Shown piece by piece: positions 40,963 to 52,338 of a stretch of 64,000 nt of DNA. Origin of the DNA: Lepidostoma basale (lineage: Eukaryota; Arthropoda; Insecta; Trichoptera; Lepidostomatidae). The stretch covers positions 1,364,001 through 1,428,000 of the forward strand of contig JAHDVF020000880.1 of assembly GCA_022606425.2 (NCBI GenBank). The letters run 5' to 3'. The notes beneath the pieces are model-generated. The model was given only the letters and a program-made list of their open reading frames with translations, was not told where the DNA came from and made no database searches. The position numbers and the translations under genes were made by a program. Position 1 is the stretch's first letter, and every line of letters starts with the position of its first letter.

Positions 40963-42675
40963 ACCCTAAAAGCCTAATCTACGCCTGCGAGGCGTACACG
41001 TTTTCGAAAATTCTTTGTATCTTTTTAACGGTTGAAGCTAGCCCCACGTGCTTTTTAGCCAACTCAGTGGCCGACGGGATCTAGTGGAAGGTTCCTGTGT
41101 CGCTAAGGTAAGTCCCGCCATTTTTGACTTATTGAGGTACTGCACGCCTGCGAGACGTATGTTTAGGCTTTGTGTAACTTTGTACAAGTTTATGCGATTT
41201 ATCTTTTGTTAATTTTTCGTGTATTTTATATCTATTTTTGTCGTTTTTTTTCTTCCAGATAACTATACGAGTATGTCACGGTTTAATAACTTAGACAGTG
41301 ACGATATTTTGCACATTTTAAACGAGGAAGATCATTATCTCTGGGAGATTCGGATTCTGAAGTCGAGGATATCGAGATTATTGAAGACCACATAACCAAA
41401 CAAGCCGGATAAATACGGCATCAAATTTCCGATGATATGTGATGCAACCTCCAAATATATGATTGACGCTGATCCATATATAGGCAGGAGCACAAATACT
41501 GGAGGGATGCCACTTGGCGAATATTATATGAAGAAATTGTCGAATACTATTCATGGATCGAACAGAAACATAACCTGCGACAGTTGGTTTATATCTGTTC
41601 CTCTCGCCAAAAACTTATTACAACAACCTTATAATTTGACCATAGTGGGCACTTTATGAGAAATCCCAGAACAATTGAAAAACTCGAGATCTCGACCTGT
41701 TGGTAGCTCTATGTTCTGTTTTGGTGGCCCCCTGACACTAGTATCGTATAAGCCCAAACCTGCAAATATGGTTTACCTCTTATCGTTCTGCGATGAAAAT
41801 CCAGTAATTGATGATTCAAGTGGCAAACCTAACATGATTATGTTCTACAACCAAACCAAAGGCGGGGTAGACTCATTCGAACAAATGTGCTCCTCAATGT
41901 CGTGCAGCCGCAAGACTAATAGATGGCCTATGGCTGTATTTTATGGAATTTTAAACATGGCCTTTGTAAATTCTACTCTGATTTGTGGCCAACATGATCA
42001 GGGACAGTAAAAAACCGTTGGATAGAAGAAAATTTATAAAGCGACTCAGTACAGATTTGGTCACGCCTTGGATGGAGAAGAGACTTGAAGGACCGACTTT
42101 GAAACGATCTTTACGAGACAATATAAGTCAAATTCTCATAAAACCTACAAATTCAAGTAATGAACACTAATCAGAAGTACCAGAGCCAAAAAACGTAAAT
42201 ATTGCGCATTTTGTTCGTACAAAAAAAAAATAATGTCAAAATTAGTGCGCCGTAAATGTAAAAAGTCAGTATGTAGCGAGCATAAAGTTGATGTGTGTGT
42301 AGACTGCATTTAAATTATTACTAGTCACTTAAAGTCTGATTGTGTTTAATGTGTGTCCTAAGAAGAAGATTTAAAAAAAATACTGAATAGTTTATATAAA
42401 AAAATATATGTTTTAGTTGATTTTTCAGAAGTCTTTTTTTTTGTTTGAGAATTTAACAATAAAATTAAGTTTCTTTATAATAAAGAGCTGTGATCGTATT
42501 TTAATTGATAACATTGATTTTATTGTTAGTTTATTTCCTAACCTACATTTCCTTCAAATAATTTACCTAAAATAGGTATATTTTTGCCTACAGACTGTCA
42601 TTTACATGTGTACGTCTCTGAGACGTATGTTTAGGCTTTATGTACCTCTTATATAGATAATGCTTCTAGGGTTAA
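40963..42675 (+). mobile_element. Degraded piggyBac-family transposon
   Basis: Element of about 1.70 kb between TTAA duplications (about 40968-40971 at the left, 42671-42675 at the right). Terminal repeats CCCTAAAAGC and, inverted, GCTTCTAGGG. Subterminal inverted words CGCCTGCGAGGCGTAC and GTACGTCTCTGAGACGTATG/TTTAGGCTTTATGTACCTC recur at both ends (also AGACGTATGTTTAGGCTTTG at about 41154). The piggyBac terminal consensus CCCTAGAAAG and strict TTAA targeting are known for the family. Transposase remnants are listed separately. Confidence 0.85.
41275..42313 (+). pseudogene. piggyBac transposase, internally deleted
   Basis: 41275 starts MSRFNNLDSDDILHILNEED, followed by an acidic DSEVEDIEIIEDH run, the usual piggyBac N-terminus. 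It then jumps into PDKYGIKFPMICDATSKYMI (the conserved K-x-G-I-K), DPYIGRSTNTGG, CDSWFISVPLAKNLL, PKPANMVYLLSFCDENPVID, MIMFYNQTKGGVDSFEQMCS and TNRWPMAVFYGILNMAFVNS. The end carries a cysteine-rich finger: KRKYCAFCSYKKK ... RRKCKKSVCSEHKVDVCVDC. The first catalytic region between the acidic N-terminus and KYGIKF is missing, and frame changes occur near 41660, 41995 and 42175. The DNA-cleaving enzyme is therefore dead, though N-terminal and finger modules are recognisable. Confidence 0.85.
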
Positions 42676-43010
42676 TCAATAGCCTTAAAGCAATAAAACA
42701 CCCTCAACTCAATTACTTCTATCTAAAAATCCTTTCAAAATTTAACCCATTGATATGTATATTGTTATCTCCTTAGTACTAGCCAAGTTAATTATAACAC
42801 ATGTTATATATGATGCTAGGTCTTGCACTCAGTTTGTAATAATTTTGGTTAGTTTATATCGTTCTCCCGACGGCGAAGGTGTAAACCTTCGAAACATGTC
42901 GAGAAAAATAAACTCAAAAGTGGAAAAAACAGTGGAATTCATAAAAAAATCGACATTATATAAATTCCACAGTGTTAACGCTTTAAGTTTATCGAAAAAA
43001 TATTTTATTT

Positions 43011-43504
43011 TTACTAATTATATGTATTTTAAAAATCATCGTAAGCAATATATCATCAACTTCAACACAATGATCGCTATTCAGAAACTAAAAAAAGCGT
43101 TAAGAGATTGAATTGGTACTTAGAGTGTTAAGGGAAGACTGAATTATTAAATCGCCGGATGGAATAATCTATAGGCAGGGACCCCAAACCAGACAAATAT
43201 GCTCAGTGAGAGATAGCAAACAGATCTGAGCGTCGTTAGACGCTCTCAAAGGGAAGTTTGTCGTGTGTTTTCGTACTTGTTCGGGAGTCTTCGTGTCCCG
43301 TTAATTAGTTCAGGATTTCTAAACTCAAGCTACAGGTGACTTTGTCTACAGTCACAACCAAATAAGTATTATATTATACAAAATGCAAAGTTATTTTAAT
43401 CAAATAAGTTATTAGGATTGTGTTGTAAACAAGTTATAATGGTGTTTTGGTAATAAAAAAAAAAGTTTTTCCATTTTCACACGTGATAGTTTATTTATCT
43501 TAGT
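43011..43504. other. Unexplained GC-richer patch
   Basis: 43140-43345 is less AT-rich than its surroundings and contains a small hairpin GAGCGTC-GTTA-GACGCTC at about 43227-43244. It has no ORF over 60 codons and no match to other repeats in the window. Confidence 0.35.
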
Positions 43505-43605
43505 TTATTTAACAATTGATAATGCCTTTGACAGGTGAAACATGTCATTCCCATAAAATATGATAAAACGTGTAGAAAACAAACGTTTTATTCGTATAAA
43601 TGATT
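43505..43605. repeat. MITE-A right arm
   Basis: TTGATAATGCCTTTGACAGG, TGAAACATGTCATTCCCATA and AAATATGATAAAACGTGTAG correspond to the right arm of 40000-40165. Confidence 0.6.
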
Positions 43606-43929
43606 TAATATAGAGTTTAACATCAGTTCAAGAAAAACATAAATGGTGTTTTGCTTCGTTAAAGGTATTAAGTGTAGGATTTGGATTGATAGATAAAAAT
43701 GCTGTTTGTTATACTAATATACTCGTTAAATAATTCAAAAATATTTTTATTTGTCCTGGTATGATAGTTTACCTTTTTCATTACATTTAATAAATAAATA
43801 ATCTATGGAAACATTTAATAAATCACTTATACGTGTAGGAAATATTACTCATTCATAAAAACATAAAAAAAAAAATCCCTATTTACAATGAATTTCTCAT
43901 AAGAAGTTTTAATAATAAACATCAGCTTA

Positions 43930-44240
43930 CACAAACAAACAAACAAACCATCCCGCCGTTTCCCCGCTGGGGTAGGCAGAGAGAATGGACCGCCACACTA
44001 CTCTATCCTGGCACATCTCTCAAGTCATACAACGAGTCATACACGCACGTCGAATCTTCCGACTTCTCACATGACCAAACTTGAAATTATGATTCATTTG
44101 GTCATGCCATGTTCTCGACTCCGTACTCCATTTACACCATCAATATATATTTTCTAAACCATTCTTTCTCCATCCATGCACTTCATATGTCCCAACAACG
44201 CTACAATCCTTTCATTAGTTTATACTTTAATTATTAAGAA
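43930..44240 (-). pseudogene. LINE-A 3' part with (AAAC)n tail
   Basis: Plus strand ACAAACAAACAAACAAACCA, TCCCGCCGTTTCCCCGCTGG, GGTAGGCAGAGAGAATGGAC, CACACTACTCTATCCTGGCA and ATACAACGAGTCATACACGC. It shows a tail of AAAC units instead of AACT. Coding decayed. Confidence 0.7.
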
Positions 44241-44965
44241 TTCATTATTTTACACTACCATATTTTTATTGCCTTTAGTTTATCATAAAGCTTGACAACA
44301 ATGAAATAATGAAATATACAAAGGTACACAAATAATAATTATAGTAAATACATAACAAACATTGTTTGATACGTAAAAGATCTACCTTACCTATTATTTT
44401 TTATAGAATTATATTCACTCCATTCCATAATTCCATTTTTGTAAAATGATGTAAAAGCGGATAAAACAGTGTTAATAATTCTATTTAAAATTACAATTGA
44501 ATTGCAACGAAACAATTTTAAACGCCTTAACCTCTAATAAAATAACCTAATTTATTTGGTTGTAAAATGCATTGATGTTTACTCTCTTTCAAAGAGTTTT
44601 TGTAATGGATTAGATATATATAATGATAACAATTATTTTGTGTTAAAGTTATAAATTAAATCCATAAGCTAATTAGAAAGTAAAAGCGCTTGAAAATTCA
44701 ATTGGTTATATAATGACTCTAATACAGTAAACCTGAAAATGGTTAATCACTTCAAAATATTGCAATTCCTGGAATTGACAGCTAATTTTGTTTTCAAATT
44801 TTCTCCATTTCAAAAATACGATATAAGTGGATTTCAACCGAAGTCGCTTTGAGTATATTTTTTATAATTTACATTTAGGGTAAATGAAAATACTTATACA
44901 CTGTATATACACACAATTATACACTGTTCATAACATATGCCAAATAGAAATGTATTAATTTAATT
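44241..44965. other. AT-rich stretch with MITE-B-like remnant
   Basis: 44440-44540 contains TAAAACAGTGTTAATAATTC and AAACGCCTTAACCTCTAATA, resembling MITE-B. Nothing else recognised. Confidence 0.4.
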
Positions 44966-44969
44966 ATTT

Positions 44970-45440
44970 AACTTACTAACTAACTAACGATGTTTAAAAA
45001 GAATGGACTGCCACACTTTTCTTTCCTGACATATTTATCTCGCTTTCCCAACATTCATACATCGTGTCATGCACGCGCGCCGATTTCTCTGACTCCTCAC
45101 GTGGCCGACATTCAATAGTGATTTATTTGATCGTGCCATGTTTTCCTCGGTCTTTGTCTATTTCTGGTTTCATTTACATCGTTATCATATAATTTTTTTA
45201 CCATTTTTTCTTCGTTAATTCTTTCCATATGTCCAACACATTTTAATGATCCTTTTATTATTTTGTTCATAACACCATCATTCGCACCGCATTCACTTCT
45301 TATATTTTCATTCGACACTCTATCATACACAGAGTGTTCACACATTCGTCTAAGAGATCTTATTTCTACTGCATTTATTCTACTTTCATCCTTCTTTTGC
45401 CAGTTCCATGCTTCGCTTCCATACATAAGGGTCGATAGAA
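44970..45440 (-). pseudogene. LINE-A 3' part
   Basis: Minus strand encodes MYGSEAWNWQKKDESRINAV, EIRSLRRMCEHSVYDRVSNE, NDGVMNKIIKGSLKCVGHME and KTWHDQIN. Tail side shows ACTTACTAACTAACTAACGA with part of the 3' end deleted (the CCGTCTCCCCGAAGG block is gone). Second-best preserved C-terminus in the family. Confidence 0.75.
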
Positions 45441-45487
45441 CTATTTAATAATTTTAATTTGATTTCACAGTATTCTCGTACCTTTAG

Positions 45488-45865
45488 GTATGGAAGTAAA
45501 GCATTGAACGCGCTACAGAAGTATGAAAGTAGAATAAAAACAGTAGAAATGAGATCTTATAGACGAATGTGTGCAAAATCTGTATATGATATTATCAAAT
45601 GTGTGCTAATATCAAAATTATGAAAGATTCATTTAGATGGTTTGGATACATATAAAAAATGAACTAGATATAGAGGAAGACCGAGGAAAACGGAGCACGA
45701 TCAAATCTATCAAATTTATGTCGGGCATATGAGGAGTCGGAGAAATCGACGTGCGTGCACGATACGGTTTTAAGAATGATGAGGAATCGACAGAAGTATA
45801 TCAGGAAATAATATTGTAGTGGTCCATTCTTTATTCGTACCCCTTCTGGGAGACGATGTGATGTA
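45488..45865 (+). pseudogene. LINE-A 3' part, plus strand
   Basis: TATGGAAGTAAAGCATTGAA, GTAGAAATGAGATCTTATAG, GAGGAAGACCGAGGAAAACG, TGCACGATACGG and CTTCTGGGAGACGATGTGAT. It lies tail-away from the minus-strand copy at 44970, so the two are head to head. Confidence 0.65.
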
Positions 45866-45954
45866 ATTTTGAATGTGAATTATATGGGTATAGGAATTTT
45901 GTTTCTGATATTTATGATATTTTTTTAAAGCATTATCTTAAACTTATGGATAAT

Positions 45955-46200
45955 TTTTTATGCGGCCGCAAGAGCCAACCTGCCTCTAATGATGCCAGTG
46001 GAAAGAAAAATCGGCCTGTTGAAGATGATCACCTCGGAGATCGACATCTTTCATACTAGTGAAAGTAAAGTAATGGAGAGTATCTTGGCTTCCTGAAGTA
46101 GAACCATCTCTCATGCTTTCCTGATATTTTACCTTTTCTCAACAATATGCTTAAATCTGTAAATATGTTTGTAACATGTTGTGAGTAAATAAAATATTTT
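45955..46200 (+). pseudogene. LINE-C 3' end
   Basis: GCCGCAAGAGCCAACCTGCC, GATCACCTCGGAGATCGACA, TCTTTCATACTAGTGAAAG and ACCATCTCTCATGCTTTCCT match 22180-22360. Ends GTGAGTAAATAAAATATTTTG. Confidence 0.65.
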
Positions 46201-46284
46201 GATTAGAATATATATTTTTTAAAGTTTCTATGGATGCACATTAAATTCGTTTTTTTTATTATTATTTTGTTGAATCACCCTTGA

Positions 46285-46950
46285 CATCATTGCAGCGTGA
46301 GCCGAATCGATGTAAAGGGTATAGCTAGCATATTACTTGTAACATGTGATAGGTTGCTCATTTATCGATATTTTATTGTCACGTCAATTCTAGATGTACT
46401 GATTATCGATAACACACCTATTGAACAAGTCATGCGATTCACTTACCTAGGCATAGAGATCGGTAGCTACAGTGACCTATATGACGAGGTGCGAGCACAA
46501 ACCAACAAAGGGACAGCCGTGGCTGGCTGCTTGCGCGACACCATATAGAGGAACAAATACATGCTAACCGAAAGTGAAGTCAAGATATACACGGTATGCG
46601 TTCGCCCCATCATGATGTATGGAATAGAGGTCAGAGCCGATACCAACAGAACAAAGAACCTTCTTAGAGTAGCAAAAATGCAAACCCTACGCTCCATCGC
46701 AGGCAAAACCCTCAGAGATCGAATCAGAAATTAAACGATAAGGTCTGTCTGTAATGTTGAGGACATAGTGAGATGAGGAAGAAGCGGAAGGTGCTTTTGG
46801 AGAGACCACATGAACCGCATGGAGAATACAAGAATTGCAAAAATTGTTAAAGATGAAAACCCAAGCAGCAAGAGATTACCAGGAAGACCGCCAAAGAGAT
46901 GGAGAGATGGCTGGACATCATCATCCATGGACAGCCATCTCTCCATCTAA
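46285..46950 (+). pseudogene. LINE-D 3' part ending in a hairpin
   Basis: Encodes LIIDNTPIEQVMRFTYLGIE, IGSYSDLYDEVRAQTNKGTA, VAGCLRDTI (stop), then KYMLTESEVKIYTVCVRPIM, MYGIEVRADTNRTKNLLRVA and KMQTLRSIAGKTLRDRIRN: the post-RT region of a non-LTR element. The 3' end encodes GRPPKRWRDGW and abuts a 16-bp-arm inverted repeat (46898-46947). A related fragment is at 50085-50260. Confidence 0.7.
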
Positions 46951-47055
46951 AGAAGTCAATTCTACACCAGACCAAAAATAGTGTGACAGGAATCGAACCC
47001 GGATCCTTTGATGTGACAGTCAAATCACTTATCACTAGGCTACGGAGTTCGTCAA
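46945..47055 (-). repeat. SINE family 1-like, minus strand
   Basis: TCTACACCAGACCAAAAATA, GTGTGACAGGAATCGAACCC, GGATCCTTTG and TATCACTAGGCTACGGAG resemble the SINE-1 head and start of the body in reverse, with a good B-box (GGGTTCGATTCC). Confidence 0.6.
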
Positions 47056-47549
47056 TGAAATTGTTGCCCCTTTCGTATCACAAGTTATATCGTTATAGAG
47101 CCCAAAAATTGACATTATTACTCTGGTATTCCCTTTACATGGCGGTATTTTTAGTGAGCAACTTTAAAGAAGTTATTTCGAGTTTTCCTGTTTGCGTTAA
47201 CCTGATTCCGGCACTCATGTCCCATCCCCCCACCCTGCAGCCATAATTCAGCCACTCAACGCTAAGCCATTCAGCATTCTTCCCATTATGCGGATATCTA
47301 AATAGATCTTGTGTTGAATATTCACCACCCTCGCTTAGTTACCACAATAAGGGTGTTATTTACACACAAGTATTTTAAGTTCAACTGCTGATAAAGTTTT
47401 AAGTAGACAATTTATTTAGTTTTTCACATTTCTAAAATAAAAAGTTCGTTCACTTTAAGCAAAATGATCCAAAAATGTTCATAAGACACAACGCTATTAT
47501 AAGTAAACTGAAAGATTCTTTTGGGAAGCCTAATATATATTTTTTATTT
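47056..47549. other. No recognised feature
   Basis: Mixed composition sequence. An ORF over 46899-47246 spans the hairpin and SINE and is not a gene. Confidence 0.4.
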
Positions 47550-47728
47550 ATTAAAAAAGACTAACCCCAAGGATTTAAATCAATGGTGTTAGAATTTATA
47601 TTACAATCTTCAATATGAGCAGAAAACAGCTCATTATTATGAAGAAGGAATCGGGTCGTGTCCAGGGTCGAACCCATGTCCCCTGGATCAGGAGCCAAGC
47701 ATTCTATCCCCTAGACCACCACCCAACT
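47550..47728 (-). repeat. SINE family 2, best copy
   Basis: Plus strand CCCAAGGATTTAAATCAATG, CAATCTTCAATATGAGCAGA, GGGTCGTGTCCAGGGTCGAA, CCCATGTCCCCTGGATCAGG and TTCTATCCCCTAGACCACCA. The minus-strand head shows GTGGTCTAGGGGATAGAATG and B-box GGTTCGACCC, like a tRNA gene with mismatched stems. Confidence 0.8.
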
Positions 47729-48020
47729 TGCCAAATGCCTTAGATGGGAAAACATGTCATTCCCATAAAATAAAATTAAACTTCTAGAAAACTGACGTTT
47801 TCATTCGTATTAATAATTTAATATGGTACATCATTGTTTAAGAAACAGTAAATACATTATAATAAAAATAATAATAATAATATTAATAATTGTAATAATA
47901 ATAATTACTATTACTATTTTTATTATTATTATTATTTTGATTTTTGTAACTATCTTAAAATTATAATGTTAATAACAATTATTATAATAATTATTATTAT
48001 CGTTTTTGTTGTTATTAGTA
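47729..48020. repeat. MITE-A arm followed by a TAA/TTA microsatellite
   Basis: 47729-47825 is a MITE-A right arm (GGAAAACATGTCATTCCCAT). 47865-48020 is low-complexity ATA/AAT changing to TTA/ATT, roughly an imperfect inverted arrangement. Confidence 0.65.
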
Positions 48021-48132
48021 TTATTTAAATATTTTTATTATCATTGAGATTTTTGTTATTATTCATAATGCATAAAAAACAAACAACTATGTTTAAATCA
48101 AAAAACAAAAAAAAAACAATATACAATACAAC

Positions 48133-48240
48133 ATTATCTTCTTCTTCTCCGCCTCTTAGCCTTCTCCCTCCACTGCAGGATATATACCTCTTCCATTTTT
48201 TCTCCACGTGTCCCTGTTTTATCCATTCCACATCCAGGTA
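48133..48240 (-). repeat. GAA-tailed LINE 3' end
   Basis: CTTCTTCTTCTCCGCCTCTT, CCACTGCAGGATATATACCT, CTTCCATTTTTTCTCCACGT share layout with 16424-16500. Confidence 0.5.
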
Positions 48241-48461
48241 GTTTAATAACAATATATTTTACTTATAAAAAGCTACTGATTATTATTTAGTATTATCAAA
48301 TTAAATAAATTCTCAGAAAATTTTGATTAATTGCTTAAGGTTACATAAATTTTACATATCTATATAATAATGAATAGATACGAGTATATTAATAAAATAA
48401 ATGAACAGAGTGTGTTAATAGCAAAGAAACATGTAAAAATGTATGTTTATTCCATAATTGA

Positions 48462-48700
48462 ACCTTCGTGGCAGAGTGGTTAGAAGCTCTGACTTCCATA
48501 CCGAAGGTCCCGGGTTCGATTCCCGGCAATGGCAGTGTGATTGTCACATTGTCTTTGGTCTGGTGTAGAATTCACGTGACAATAAAATGGCGATAGATTG
48601 ACTACCTATCACATGTCATGTGGATCATCAATATAATAGCTAAAAATAATGCGTATACAGTAATTGGGTTTAAGCGACCTGTTGTATACAAGAAAAAAAA
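48462..48700 (+). repeat. SINE family 1, best copy
   Basis: Head CTTCGTGGCAGAGTGGTTAG (A-box region), ACCGAAGGTCCCGGGTTCGA, TTCCCGGCAATGGCAG (B-box 48512-48522). Body GTCACATTGTCTTTGGTCTG, GAATTCACGTGACAATAAAA, ATCACATGTCATGTGGATCA; tail GTAATTGGGTTTAAGCGACC then poly(A). It serves as reference for the family. Confidence 0.85.
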
Positions 48701-48905
48701 TCCTTTTCATGCCGCCGCAAGCGCCTAAAATCGATCTTCCTAAAAAGAAATTGTCCGTCATAAATACAATCCAATCAAACATAAATAAAATCCCGCATAT
48801 AAAAACAACCCACCAAATCACCATTCCAGCAATGTTTCCATTACAAGAAATAGAAAGTCACAACTGAACCTCTTTTATCCAAAAGATCAAAATCCAAGTC
48901 CTTTT
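48701..48905. repeat. Repeat H copy 1
   Basis: Shares CACCAAATCACC-TTCCA-CAATGTTTCCAT and ACTGAACCTC with 52400-52540. Follows the SINE directly. The 67-codon ORF over it is not supported by any family. Confidence 0.45.
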
Positions 48906-50084
48906 CTATTGTATTTGACATTAAATCGTTATAAATAATCGTACATCTATGTATTTGTATCATGTTGAAACGATGTGAAAATATTCGGGTATATTTGACA
49001 TTGTACATACATATCTCATACAAAAAACGGCTCTTAACTTAAAGAAAATGATGCATCGTAAAAGATAACATTACTTTGTATTTTGTGTGTATGTCGTTAA
49101 TGTGTACGATTTGATGTCGGCGCCCGGGAGGCGAGCTCGATAAGATGATTCGATATGAATTTCAATCGAAAATATCACAAAGTATTTCCTTGTGTCACGT
49201 CAATGTCAATGGAATAATGGGTACCCAGAAATAAAAATCTATTGTATATTACACTATAAAATATATTTGATATTTCGACTTATACACATTACGAAAGCGC
49301 TAACACATTTATAATATACAGGGCTGTATAGTATATATATTAAATAAAACTATCATTCTTCTTTTTTACCTCAACTGCTAAAAATAACTAGATTGTTTCA
49401 CAAGATGATAAAAATATAAGTTGGCGAAATACCAGTCGCGACAATTTCATATAATACAATAAAATATAAATTATAACGGAGTTCTAAATTAACCTTCATA
49501 GTGTGGCTGGTTTTATTTGCAGTAAAAAAATGTTCTCAAAGTGCAACTGATTACATTTGCAGATCAAAAGGATTGTCCCGGTTCTTAAAAATATTTGTTA
49601 GGAGATTTTTTGCAATGGTGTGAGTAACACTTCCAATATTGCTTATGGACAGCTGTTTGAATGCTTCCTGGTTCAAGTAGGCGAAGCGTACGGCATTCGC
49701 TCCTCAAATACTTGGTGTATATTAACTTACTTTTATGTCAAAATTAGGAAACGGAATTAATTAAACGGTGGTTGGACATGTTTTTGATTGTGGTTATGTT
49801 TCAGATTTCCAATTTTCCAGAAAAATGGAATCTTCCAAACACCATTAGCTGAGACACCAGATATTAGAAATAAATTAAATAAAATCTACTTATTTTATTT
49901 TATTTAACCATTGAAGAGAAGAAAAATCAATAAATAATGTCATAATTTCAATGGAGTTTATTTTCATCATTATTACAATTGAAGTTAAATTCTTTTTTAA
50001 TTAAAAAAAAAACATTTTCATTTATAATATAGCAATGTTTCGATGTAAAACATTATTGATTGTTTTTTATTTATTTCGGTTGGG
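48906..50084. other. Exon-free stretch, no feature seen
   Basis: AT-rich except GTCGGCGCCCGGGAGGCGAG at about 49118-49137, a short GC-rich word without flanking splice structure. Confidence 0.4.
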
Positions 50085-50275
50085 AAGACTGAGAAGACGC
50101 TACTGGAGAGATCCTGTGGAAAGAGTGATAAATATAGCCCCAAATAAAGTACCAACAGGAAATCGACCTCCAGGAAGACCACCCACAAGATGGCGAGACA
50201 GTTGGGCATCTACATCCCAGGAACAGGCTCCGAGAAATAACAGGACAGAGTCCTAAATAAAGCAGAAGAAGATGA
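50085..50275 (+). pseudogene. LINE-D-like 3' fragment
   Basis: Encodes GRLRRRYWRDPVERVINIAP, GNRPPGRPPTRWRDSWASTS, QEQAPRN, then AAGCAGAAGAAGATGAAGAT. The G-R-P-P-T-R-W-x-D signature is the extreme C-terminus of a LINE ORF2. Confidence 0.65.
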
Positions 50276-50850
50276 AGATTGAGAAAATGAAGGTGAATGA
50301 AAAAACGAAGTATCAAATACTATCCTAAAGGTAAACATTGCAACGATCTCCAAAACGTCGGTCAAAGATAACAAAATAACGATTTTCTCAGGTTTCTTTA
50401 ATTAAATATCAAAAATAATATATAAAGTTCGCACAGATCAAATCTTATGACAAAAAAGTTTTAATCGAACTTCAGTTATCCATTTCTGTTTTCCAAAATC
50501 TGCCATAGAACTCAATCACGTTTTTGTGCTATAGATTCATTCATTTATAATTTATATTTAATCATTCAATCAAATATACATACATTTTAATAATAAAATA
50601 CATATCAAATATAAATCATTTTAAATATCGTTTGTACAACGTTGATTGAAAATTAACATTATTTGTTTCATTCCGTACACAGGCGGTTTAATTAAAAATG
50701 TATTGGTCCTTTGAGCTGAATGTGAAATAATAACAGATTCTGTTTATGCACATAAAAACAAACGATATAATTGGAGAATAGATTAAAATAAATTGTTAAT
50801 AAAACGCCATTTAGGATTTATAAGGATAATGAAATTAATGTAAAAATGTA
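50276..50850. other. Exon-free stretch, no feature seen
   Basis: AT-rich only. Confidence 0.4.
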
Positions 50851-50851
50851 A

Positions 50852-51026
50852 AAATCTTTTTAAAGTGTATATTAAGTTATGATGTTTGTGTCTTCAACTG
50901 GTTTCGGCAGCTCCCTGCCGTTTTCTGGTGGAAGATCACGATCTCCAGAAGATGGCAGCGAGCTGTCGAAACCGGTCGAAGGCACACACATCAGTGGATT
51001 TAAAAAATATACATTTTAAAAAGTTT
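50852..51026. repeat. Palindromic MITE-F, second copy
   Basis: Arms CTTTTTAAAGTGTATATTAA / AAATATACATTTTAAAAAGT and TCTTCAACTGGTTTCGGCAG / GCTGTCGAAACCGGTCGAAG, with a longer centre containing a second small inverted pair (GGAAGATCACGATCTCC). Same family as 25766-25920. Confidence 0.78.
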
Positions 51027-51139
51027 ATTTATTTATTTAGTGATCTTTTTTGTTTTATTAATGAACTTCTACCATAAAATTTAAAAAAAAAAACAATATT
51101 TTTGTATCAATAAGGAATTTTTGTAAATAATAATAAAAT

Positions 51140-51200
51140 AAAACGTCGTTTTTGATAACTACTTCCACTCTCTTTATTTCTATAGTGTCGAAATAAAAAA
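51140..51200. repeat. MITE-E left arm
   Basis: AAACGTCGTTTTTGATAACT, ACTTCCACTCTCTTTATTTC, TAGTGTCGAAATAAA match the MITE-E arm. Confidence 0.5.
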
Positions 51201-52320
51201 AAAACAAAGGTATAATTAGATTTACTGTAATAGATGAATTTCTATCAAGATATTTCAGTGAAATCATTATTTAATCTTAAAAATGAATATTTGTATTTTC
51301 TTATTCTATATTTGCCATTTTGTGCAGAGGATTCACATTTTAATAAGTAAAATTCACTCCGTTTTTTTTAAAATACCTTATTTATTTTTTTAATTTAGAA
51401 GCCACATTTATCGATGCCTTAAATTAAAATGTCTATCAAAAAAATCTTCGTGAAATCAAAGTCTAATTTTATTGTTATCAATTTTCGAATTTTCTATTAA
51501 TATGCATTGATTCCCCTTCAATTAATCATTTATATTATTAGGTGTTTATTATTCTACTTTTTAATTAAGATTTATTAATTTATCATGTTTGTAATGTTTT
51601 CCAACTCCGAAATCCTGAAAATCCGTTGTATGGTAGTTTGTAATATTTTTTGTTGTAATGGAAGCTAGAATAGAAATTCTAAACCAACAAACATACCACC
51701 TCGCCATTTCTCCGCAGGCGTAGGCAGAGAGAATTGACCGCCACACTACTCTATCCTGACACACTTCTCAGCTTCCTCCACATTATTACAAATTGAATGA
51801 AATTCCAAAGAAATAAGAATTATTCTCCGTCTCTGATAACTACATTTTTTTAAGATATTGTATTTGGTGAGAATTATTATATTGATTCACTCCTTGAACT
51901 CTGAACTAATAACTCTTGAATGGTCGTATTTTCTCCTTTTCCTACTTACAAAAGTCAATAACTACAATTTATCTACAACTTCCGCAGAATTGTAGGCTGT
52001 TCTTGGCCATCCATTGTCCGATATCTTATGAATATCAATCGCCACTTTAGCAGAAAATCCGACCCTCAGGTTTTCTCTCAAGATTTATTTCCTCCTTTTG
52101 TTTTTCCCTTTCCATCAATGTCGATTAATTGCGAACACGCATTCTGGTTTCCGAGGGTTAATTTGTAGGGCGGTGTGCTCCACAAATAATACAGTGCGTT
52201 TCAAAAGTACTTACTTAAAGATTCGGAAATAAATAATGAAATAACAAATAAATATTTAAATACCTATATACACATAATACAAGATATATCGTAAACTTTA
52301 TTGATCAGAAGAACAAACCA
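51201..52320. other. Exon-free stretch with one LINE-A tip
   Basis: 51688-51785 is a LINE-A 3' end on the minus strand (CCAACAAACATACCACCTCG, CCATTTCTCCGCAGGCGTAG, CCACACTACTCTATCCTGAC). The rest shows nothing recognised. Confidence 0.5.
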
Positions 52321-52338
52321 GTCGACCATTGACCAGCT

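Larger units (their letters stand above)
40860..43010. repeat. MITE-B palindrome interrupted by piggyBac
   Basis: Left arm TGTTTTTTCCACTTCTGAGT, TTAATTTTTCTCGACATGTT at about 40880-40922. Right arm AACATGTCGAGAAAAATAAA, CTCAAAAGTGGAAAAAACAG at about 42892-42931. The piggyBac element lies between the arms. Related unsplit or partial material is at 7830-7990 and 44390-44530 (CAGTGTTAACGCCTTAA-like). Confidence 0.7.

Noticed and set aside
47865..48020. TAA/TTA tract as replication origin or attachment region
   Set aside because: Plain microsatellite-like low complexity next to a MITE; no further supporting motif.
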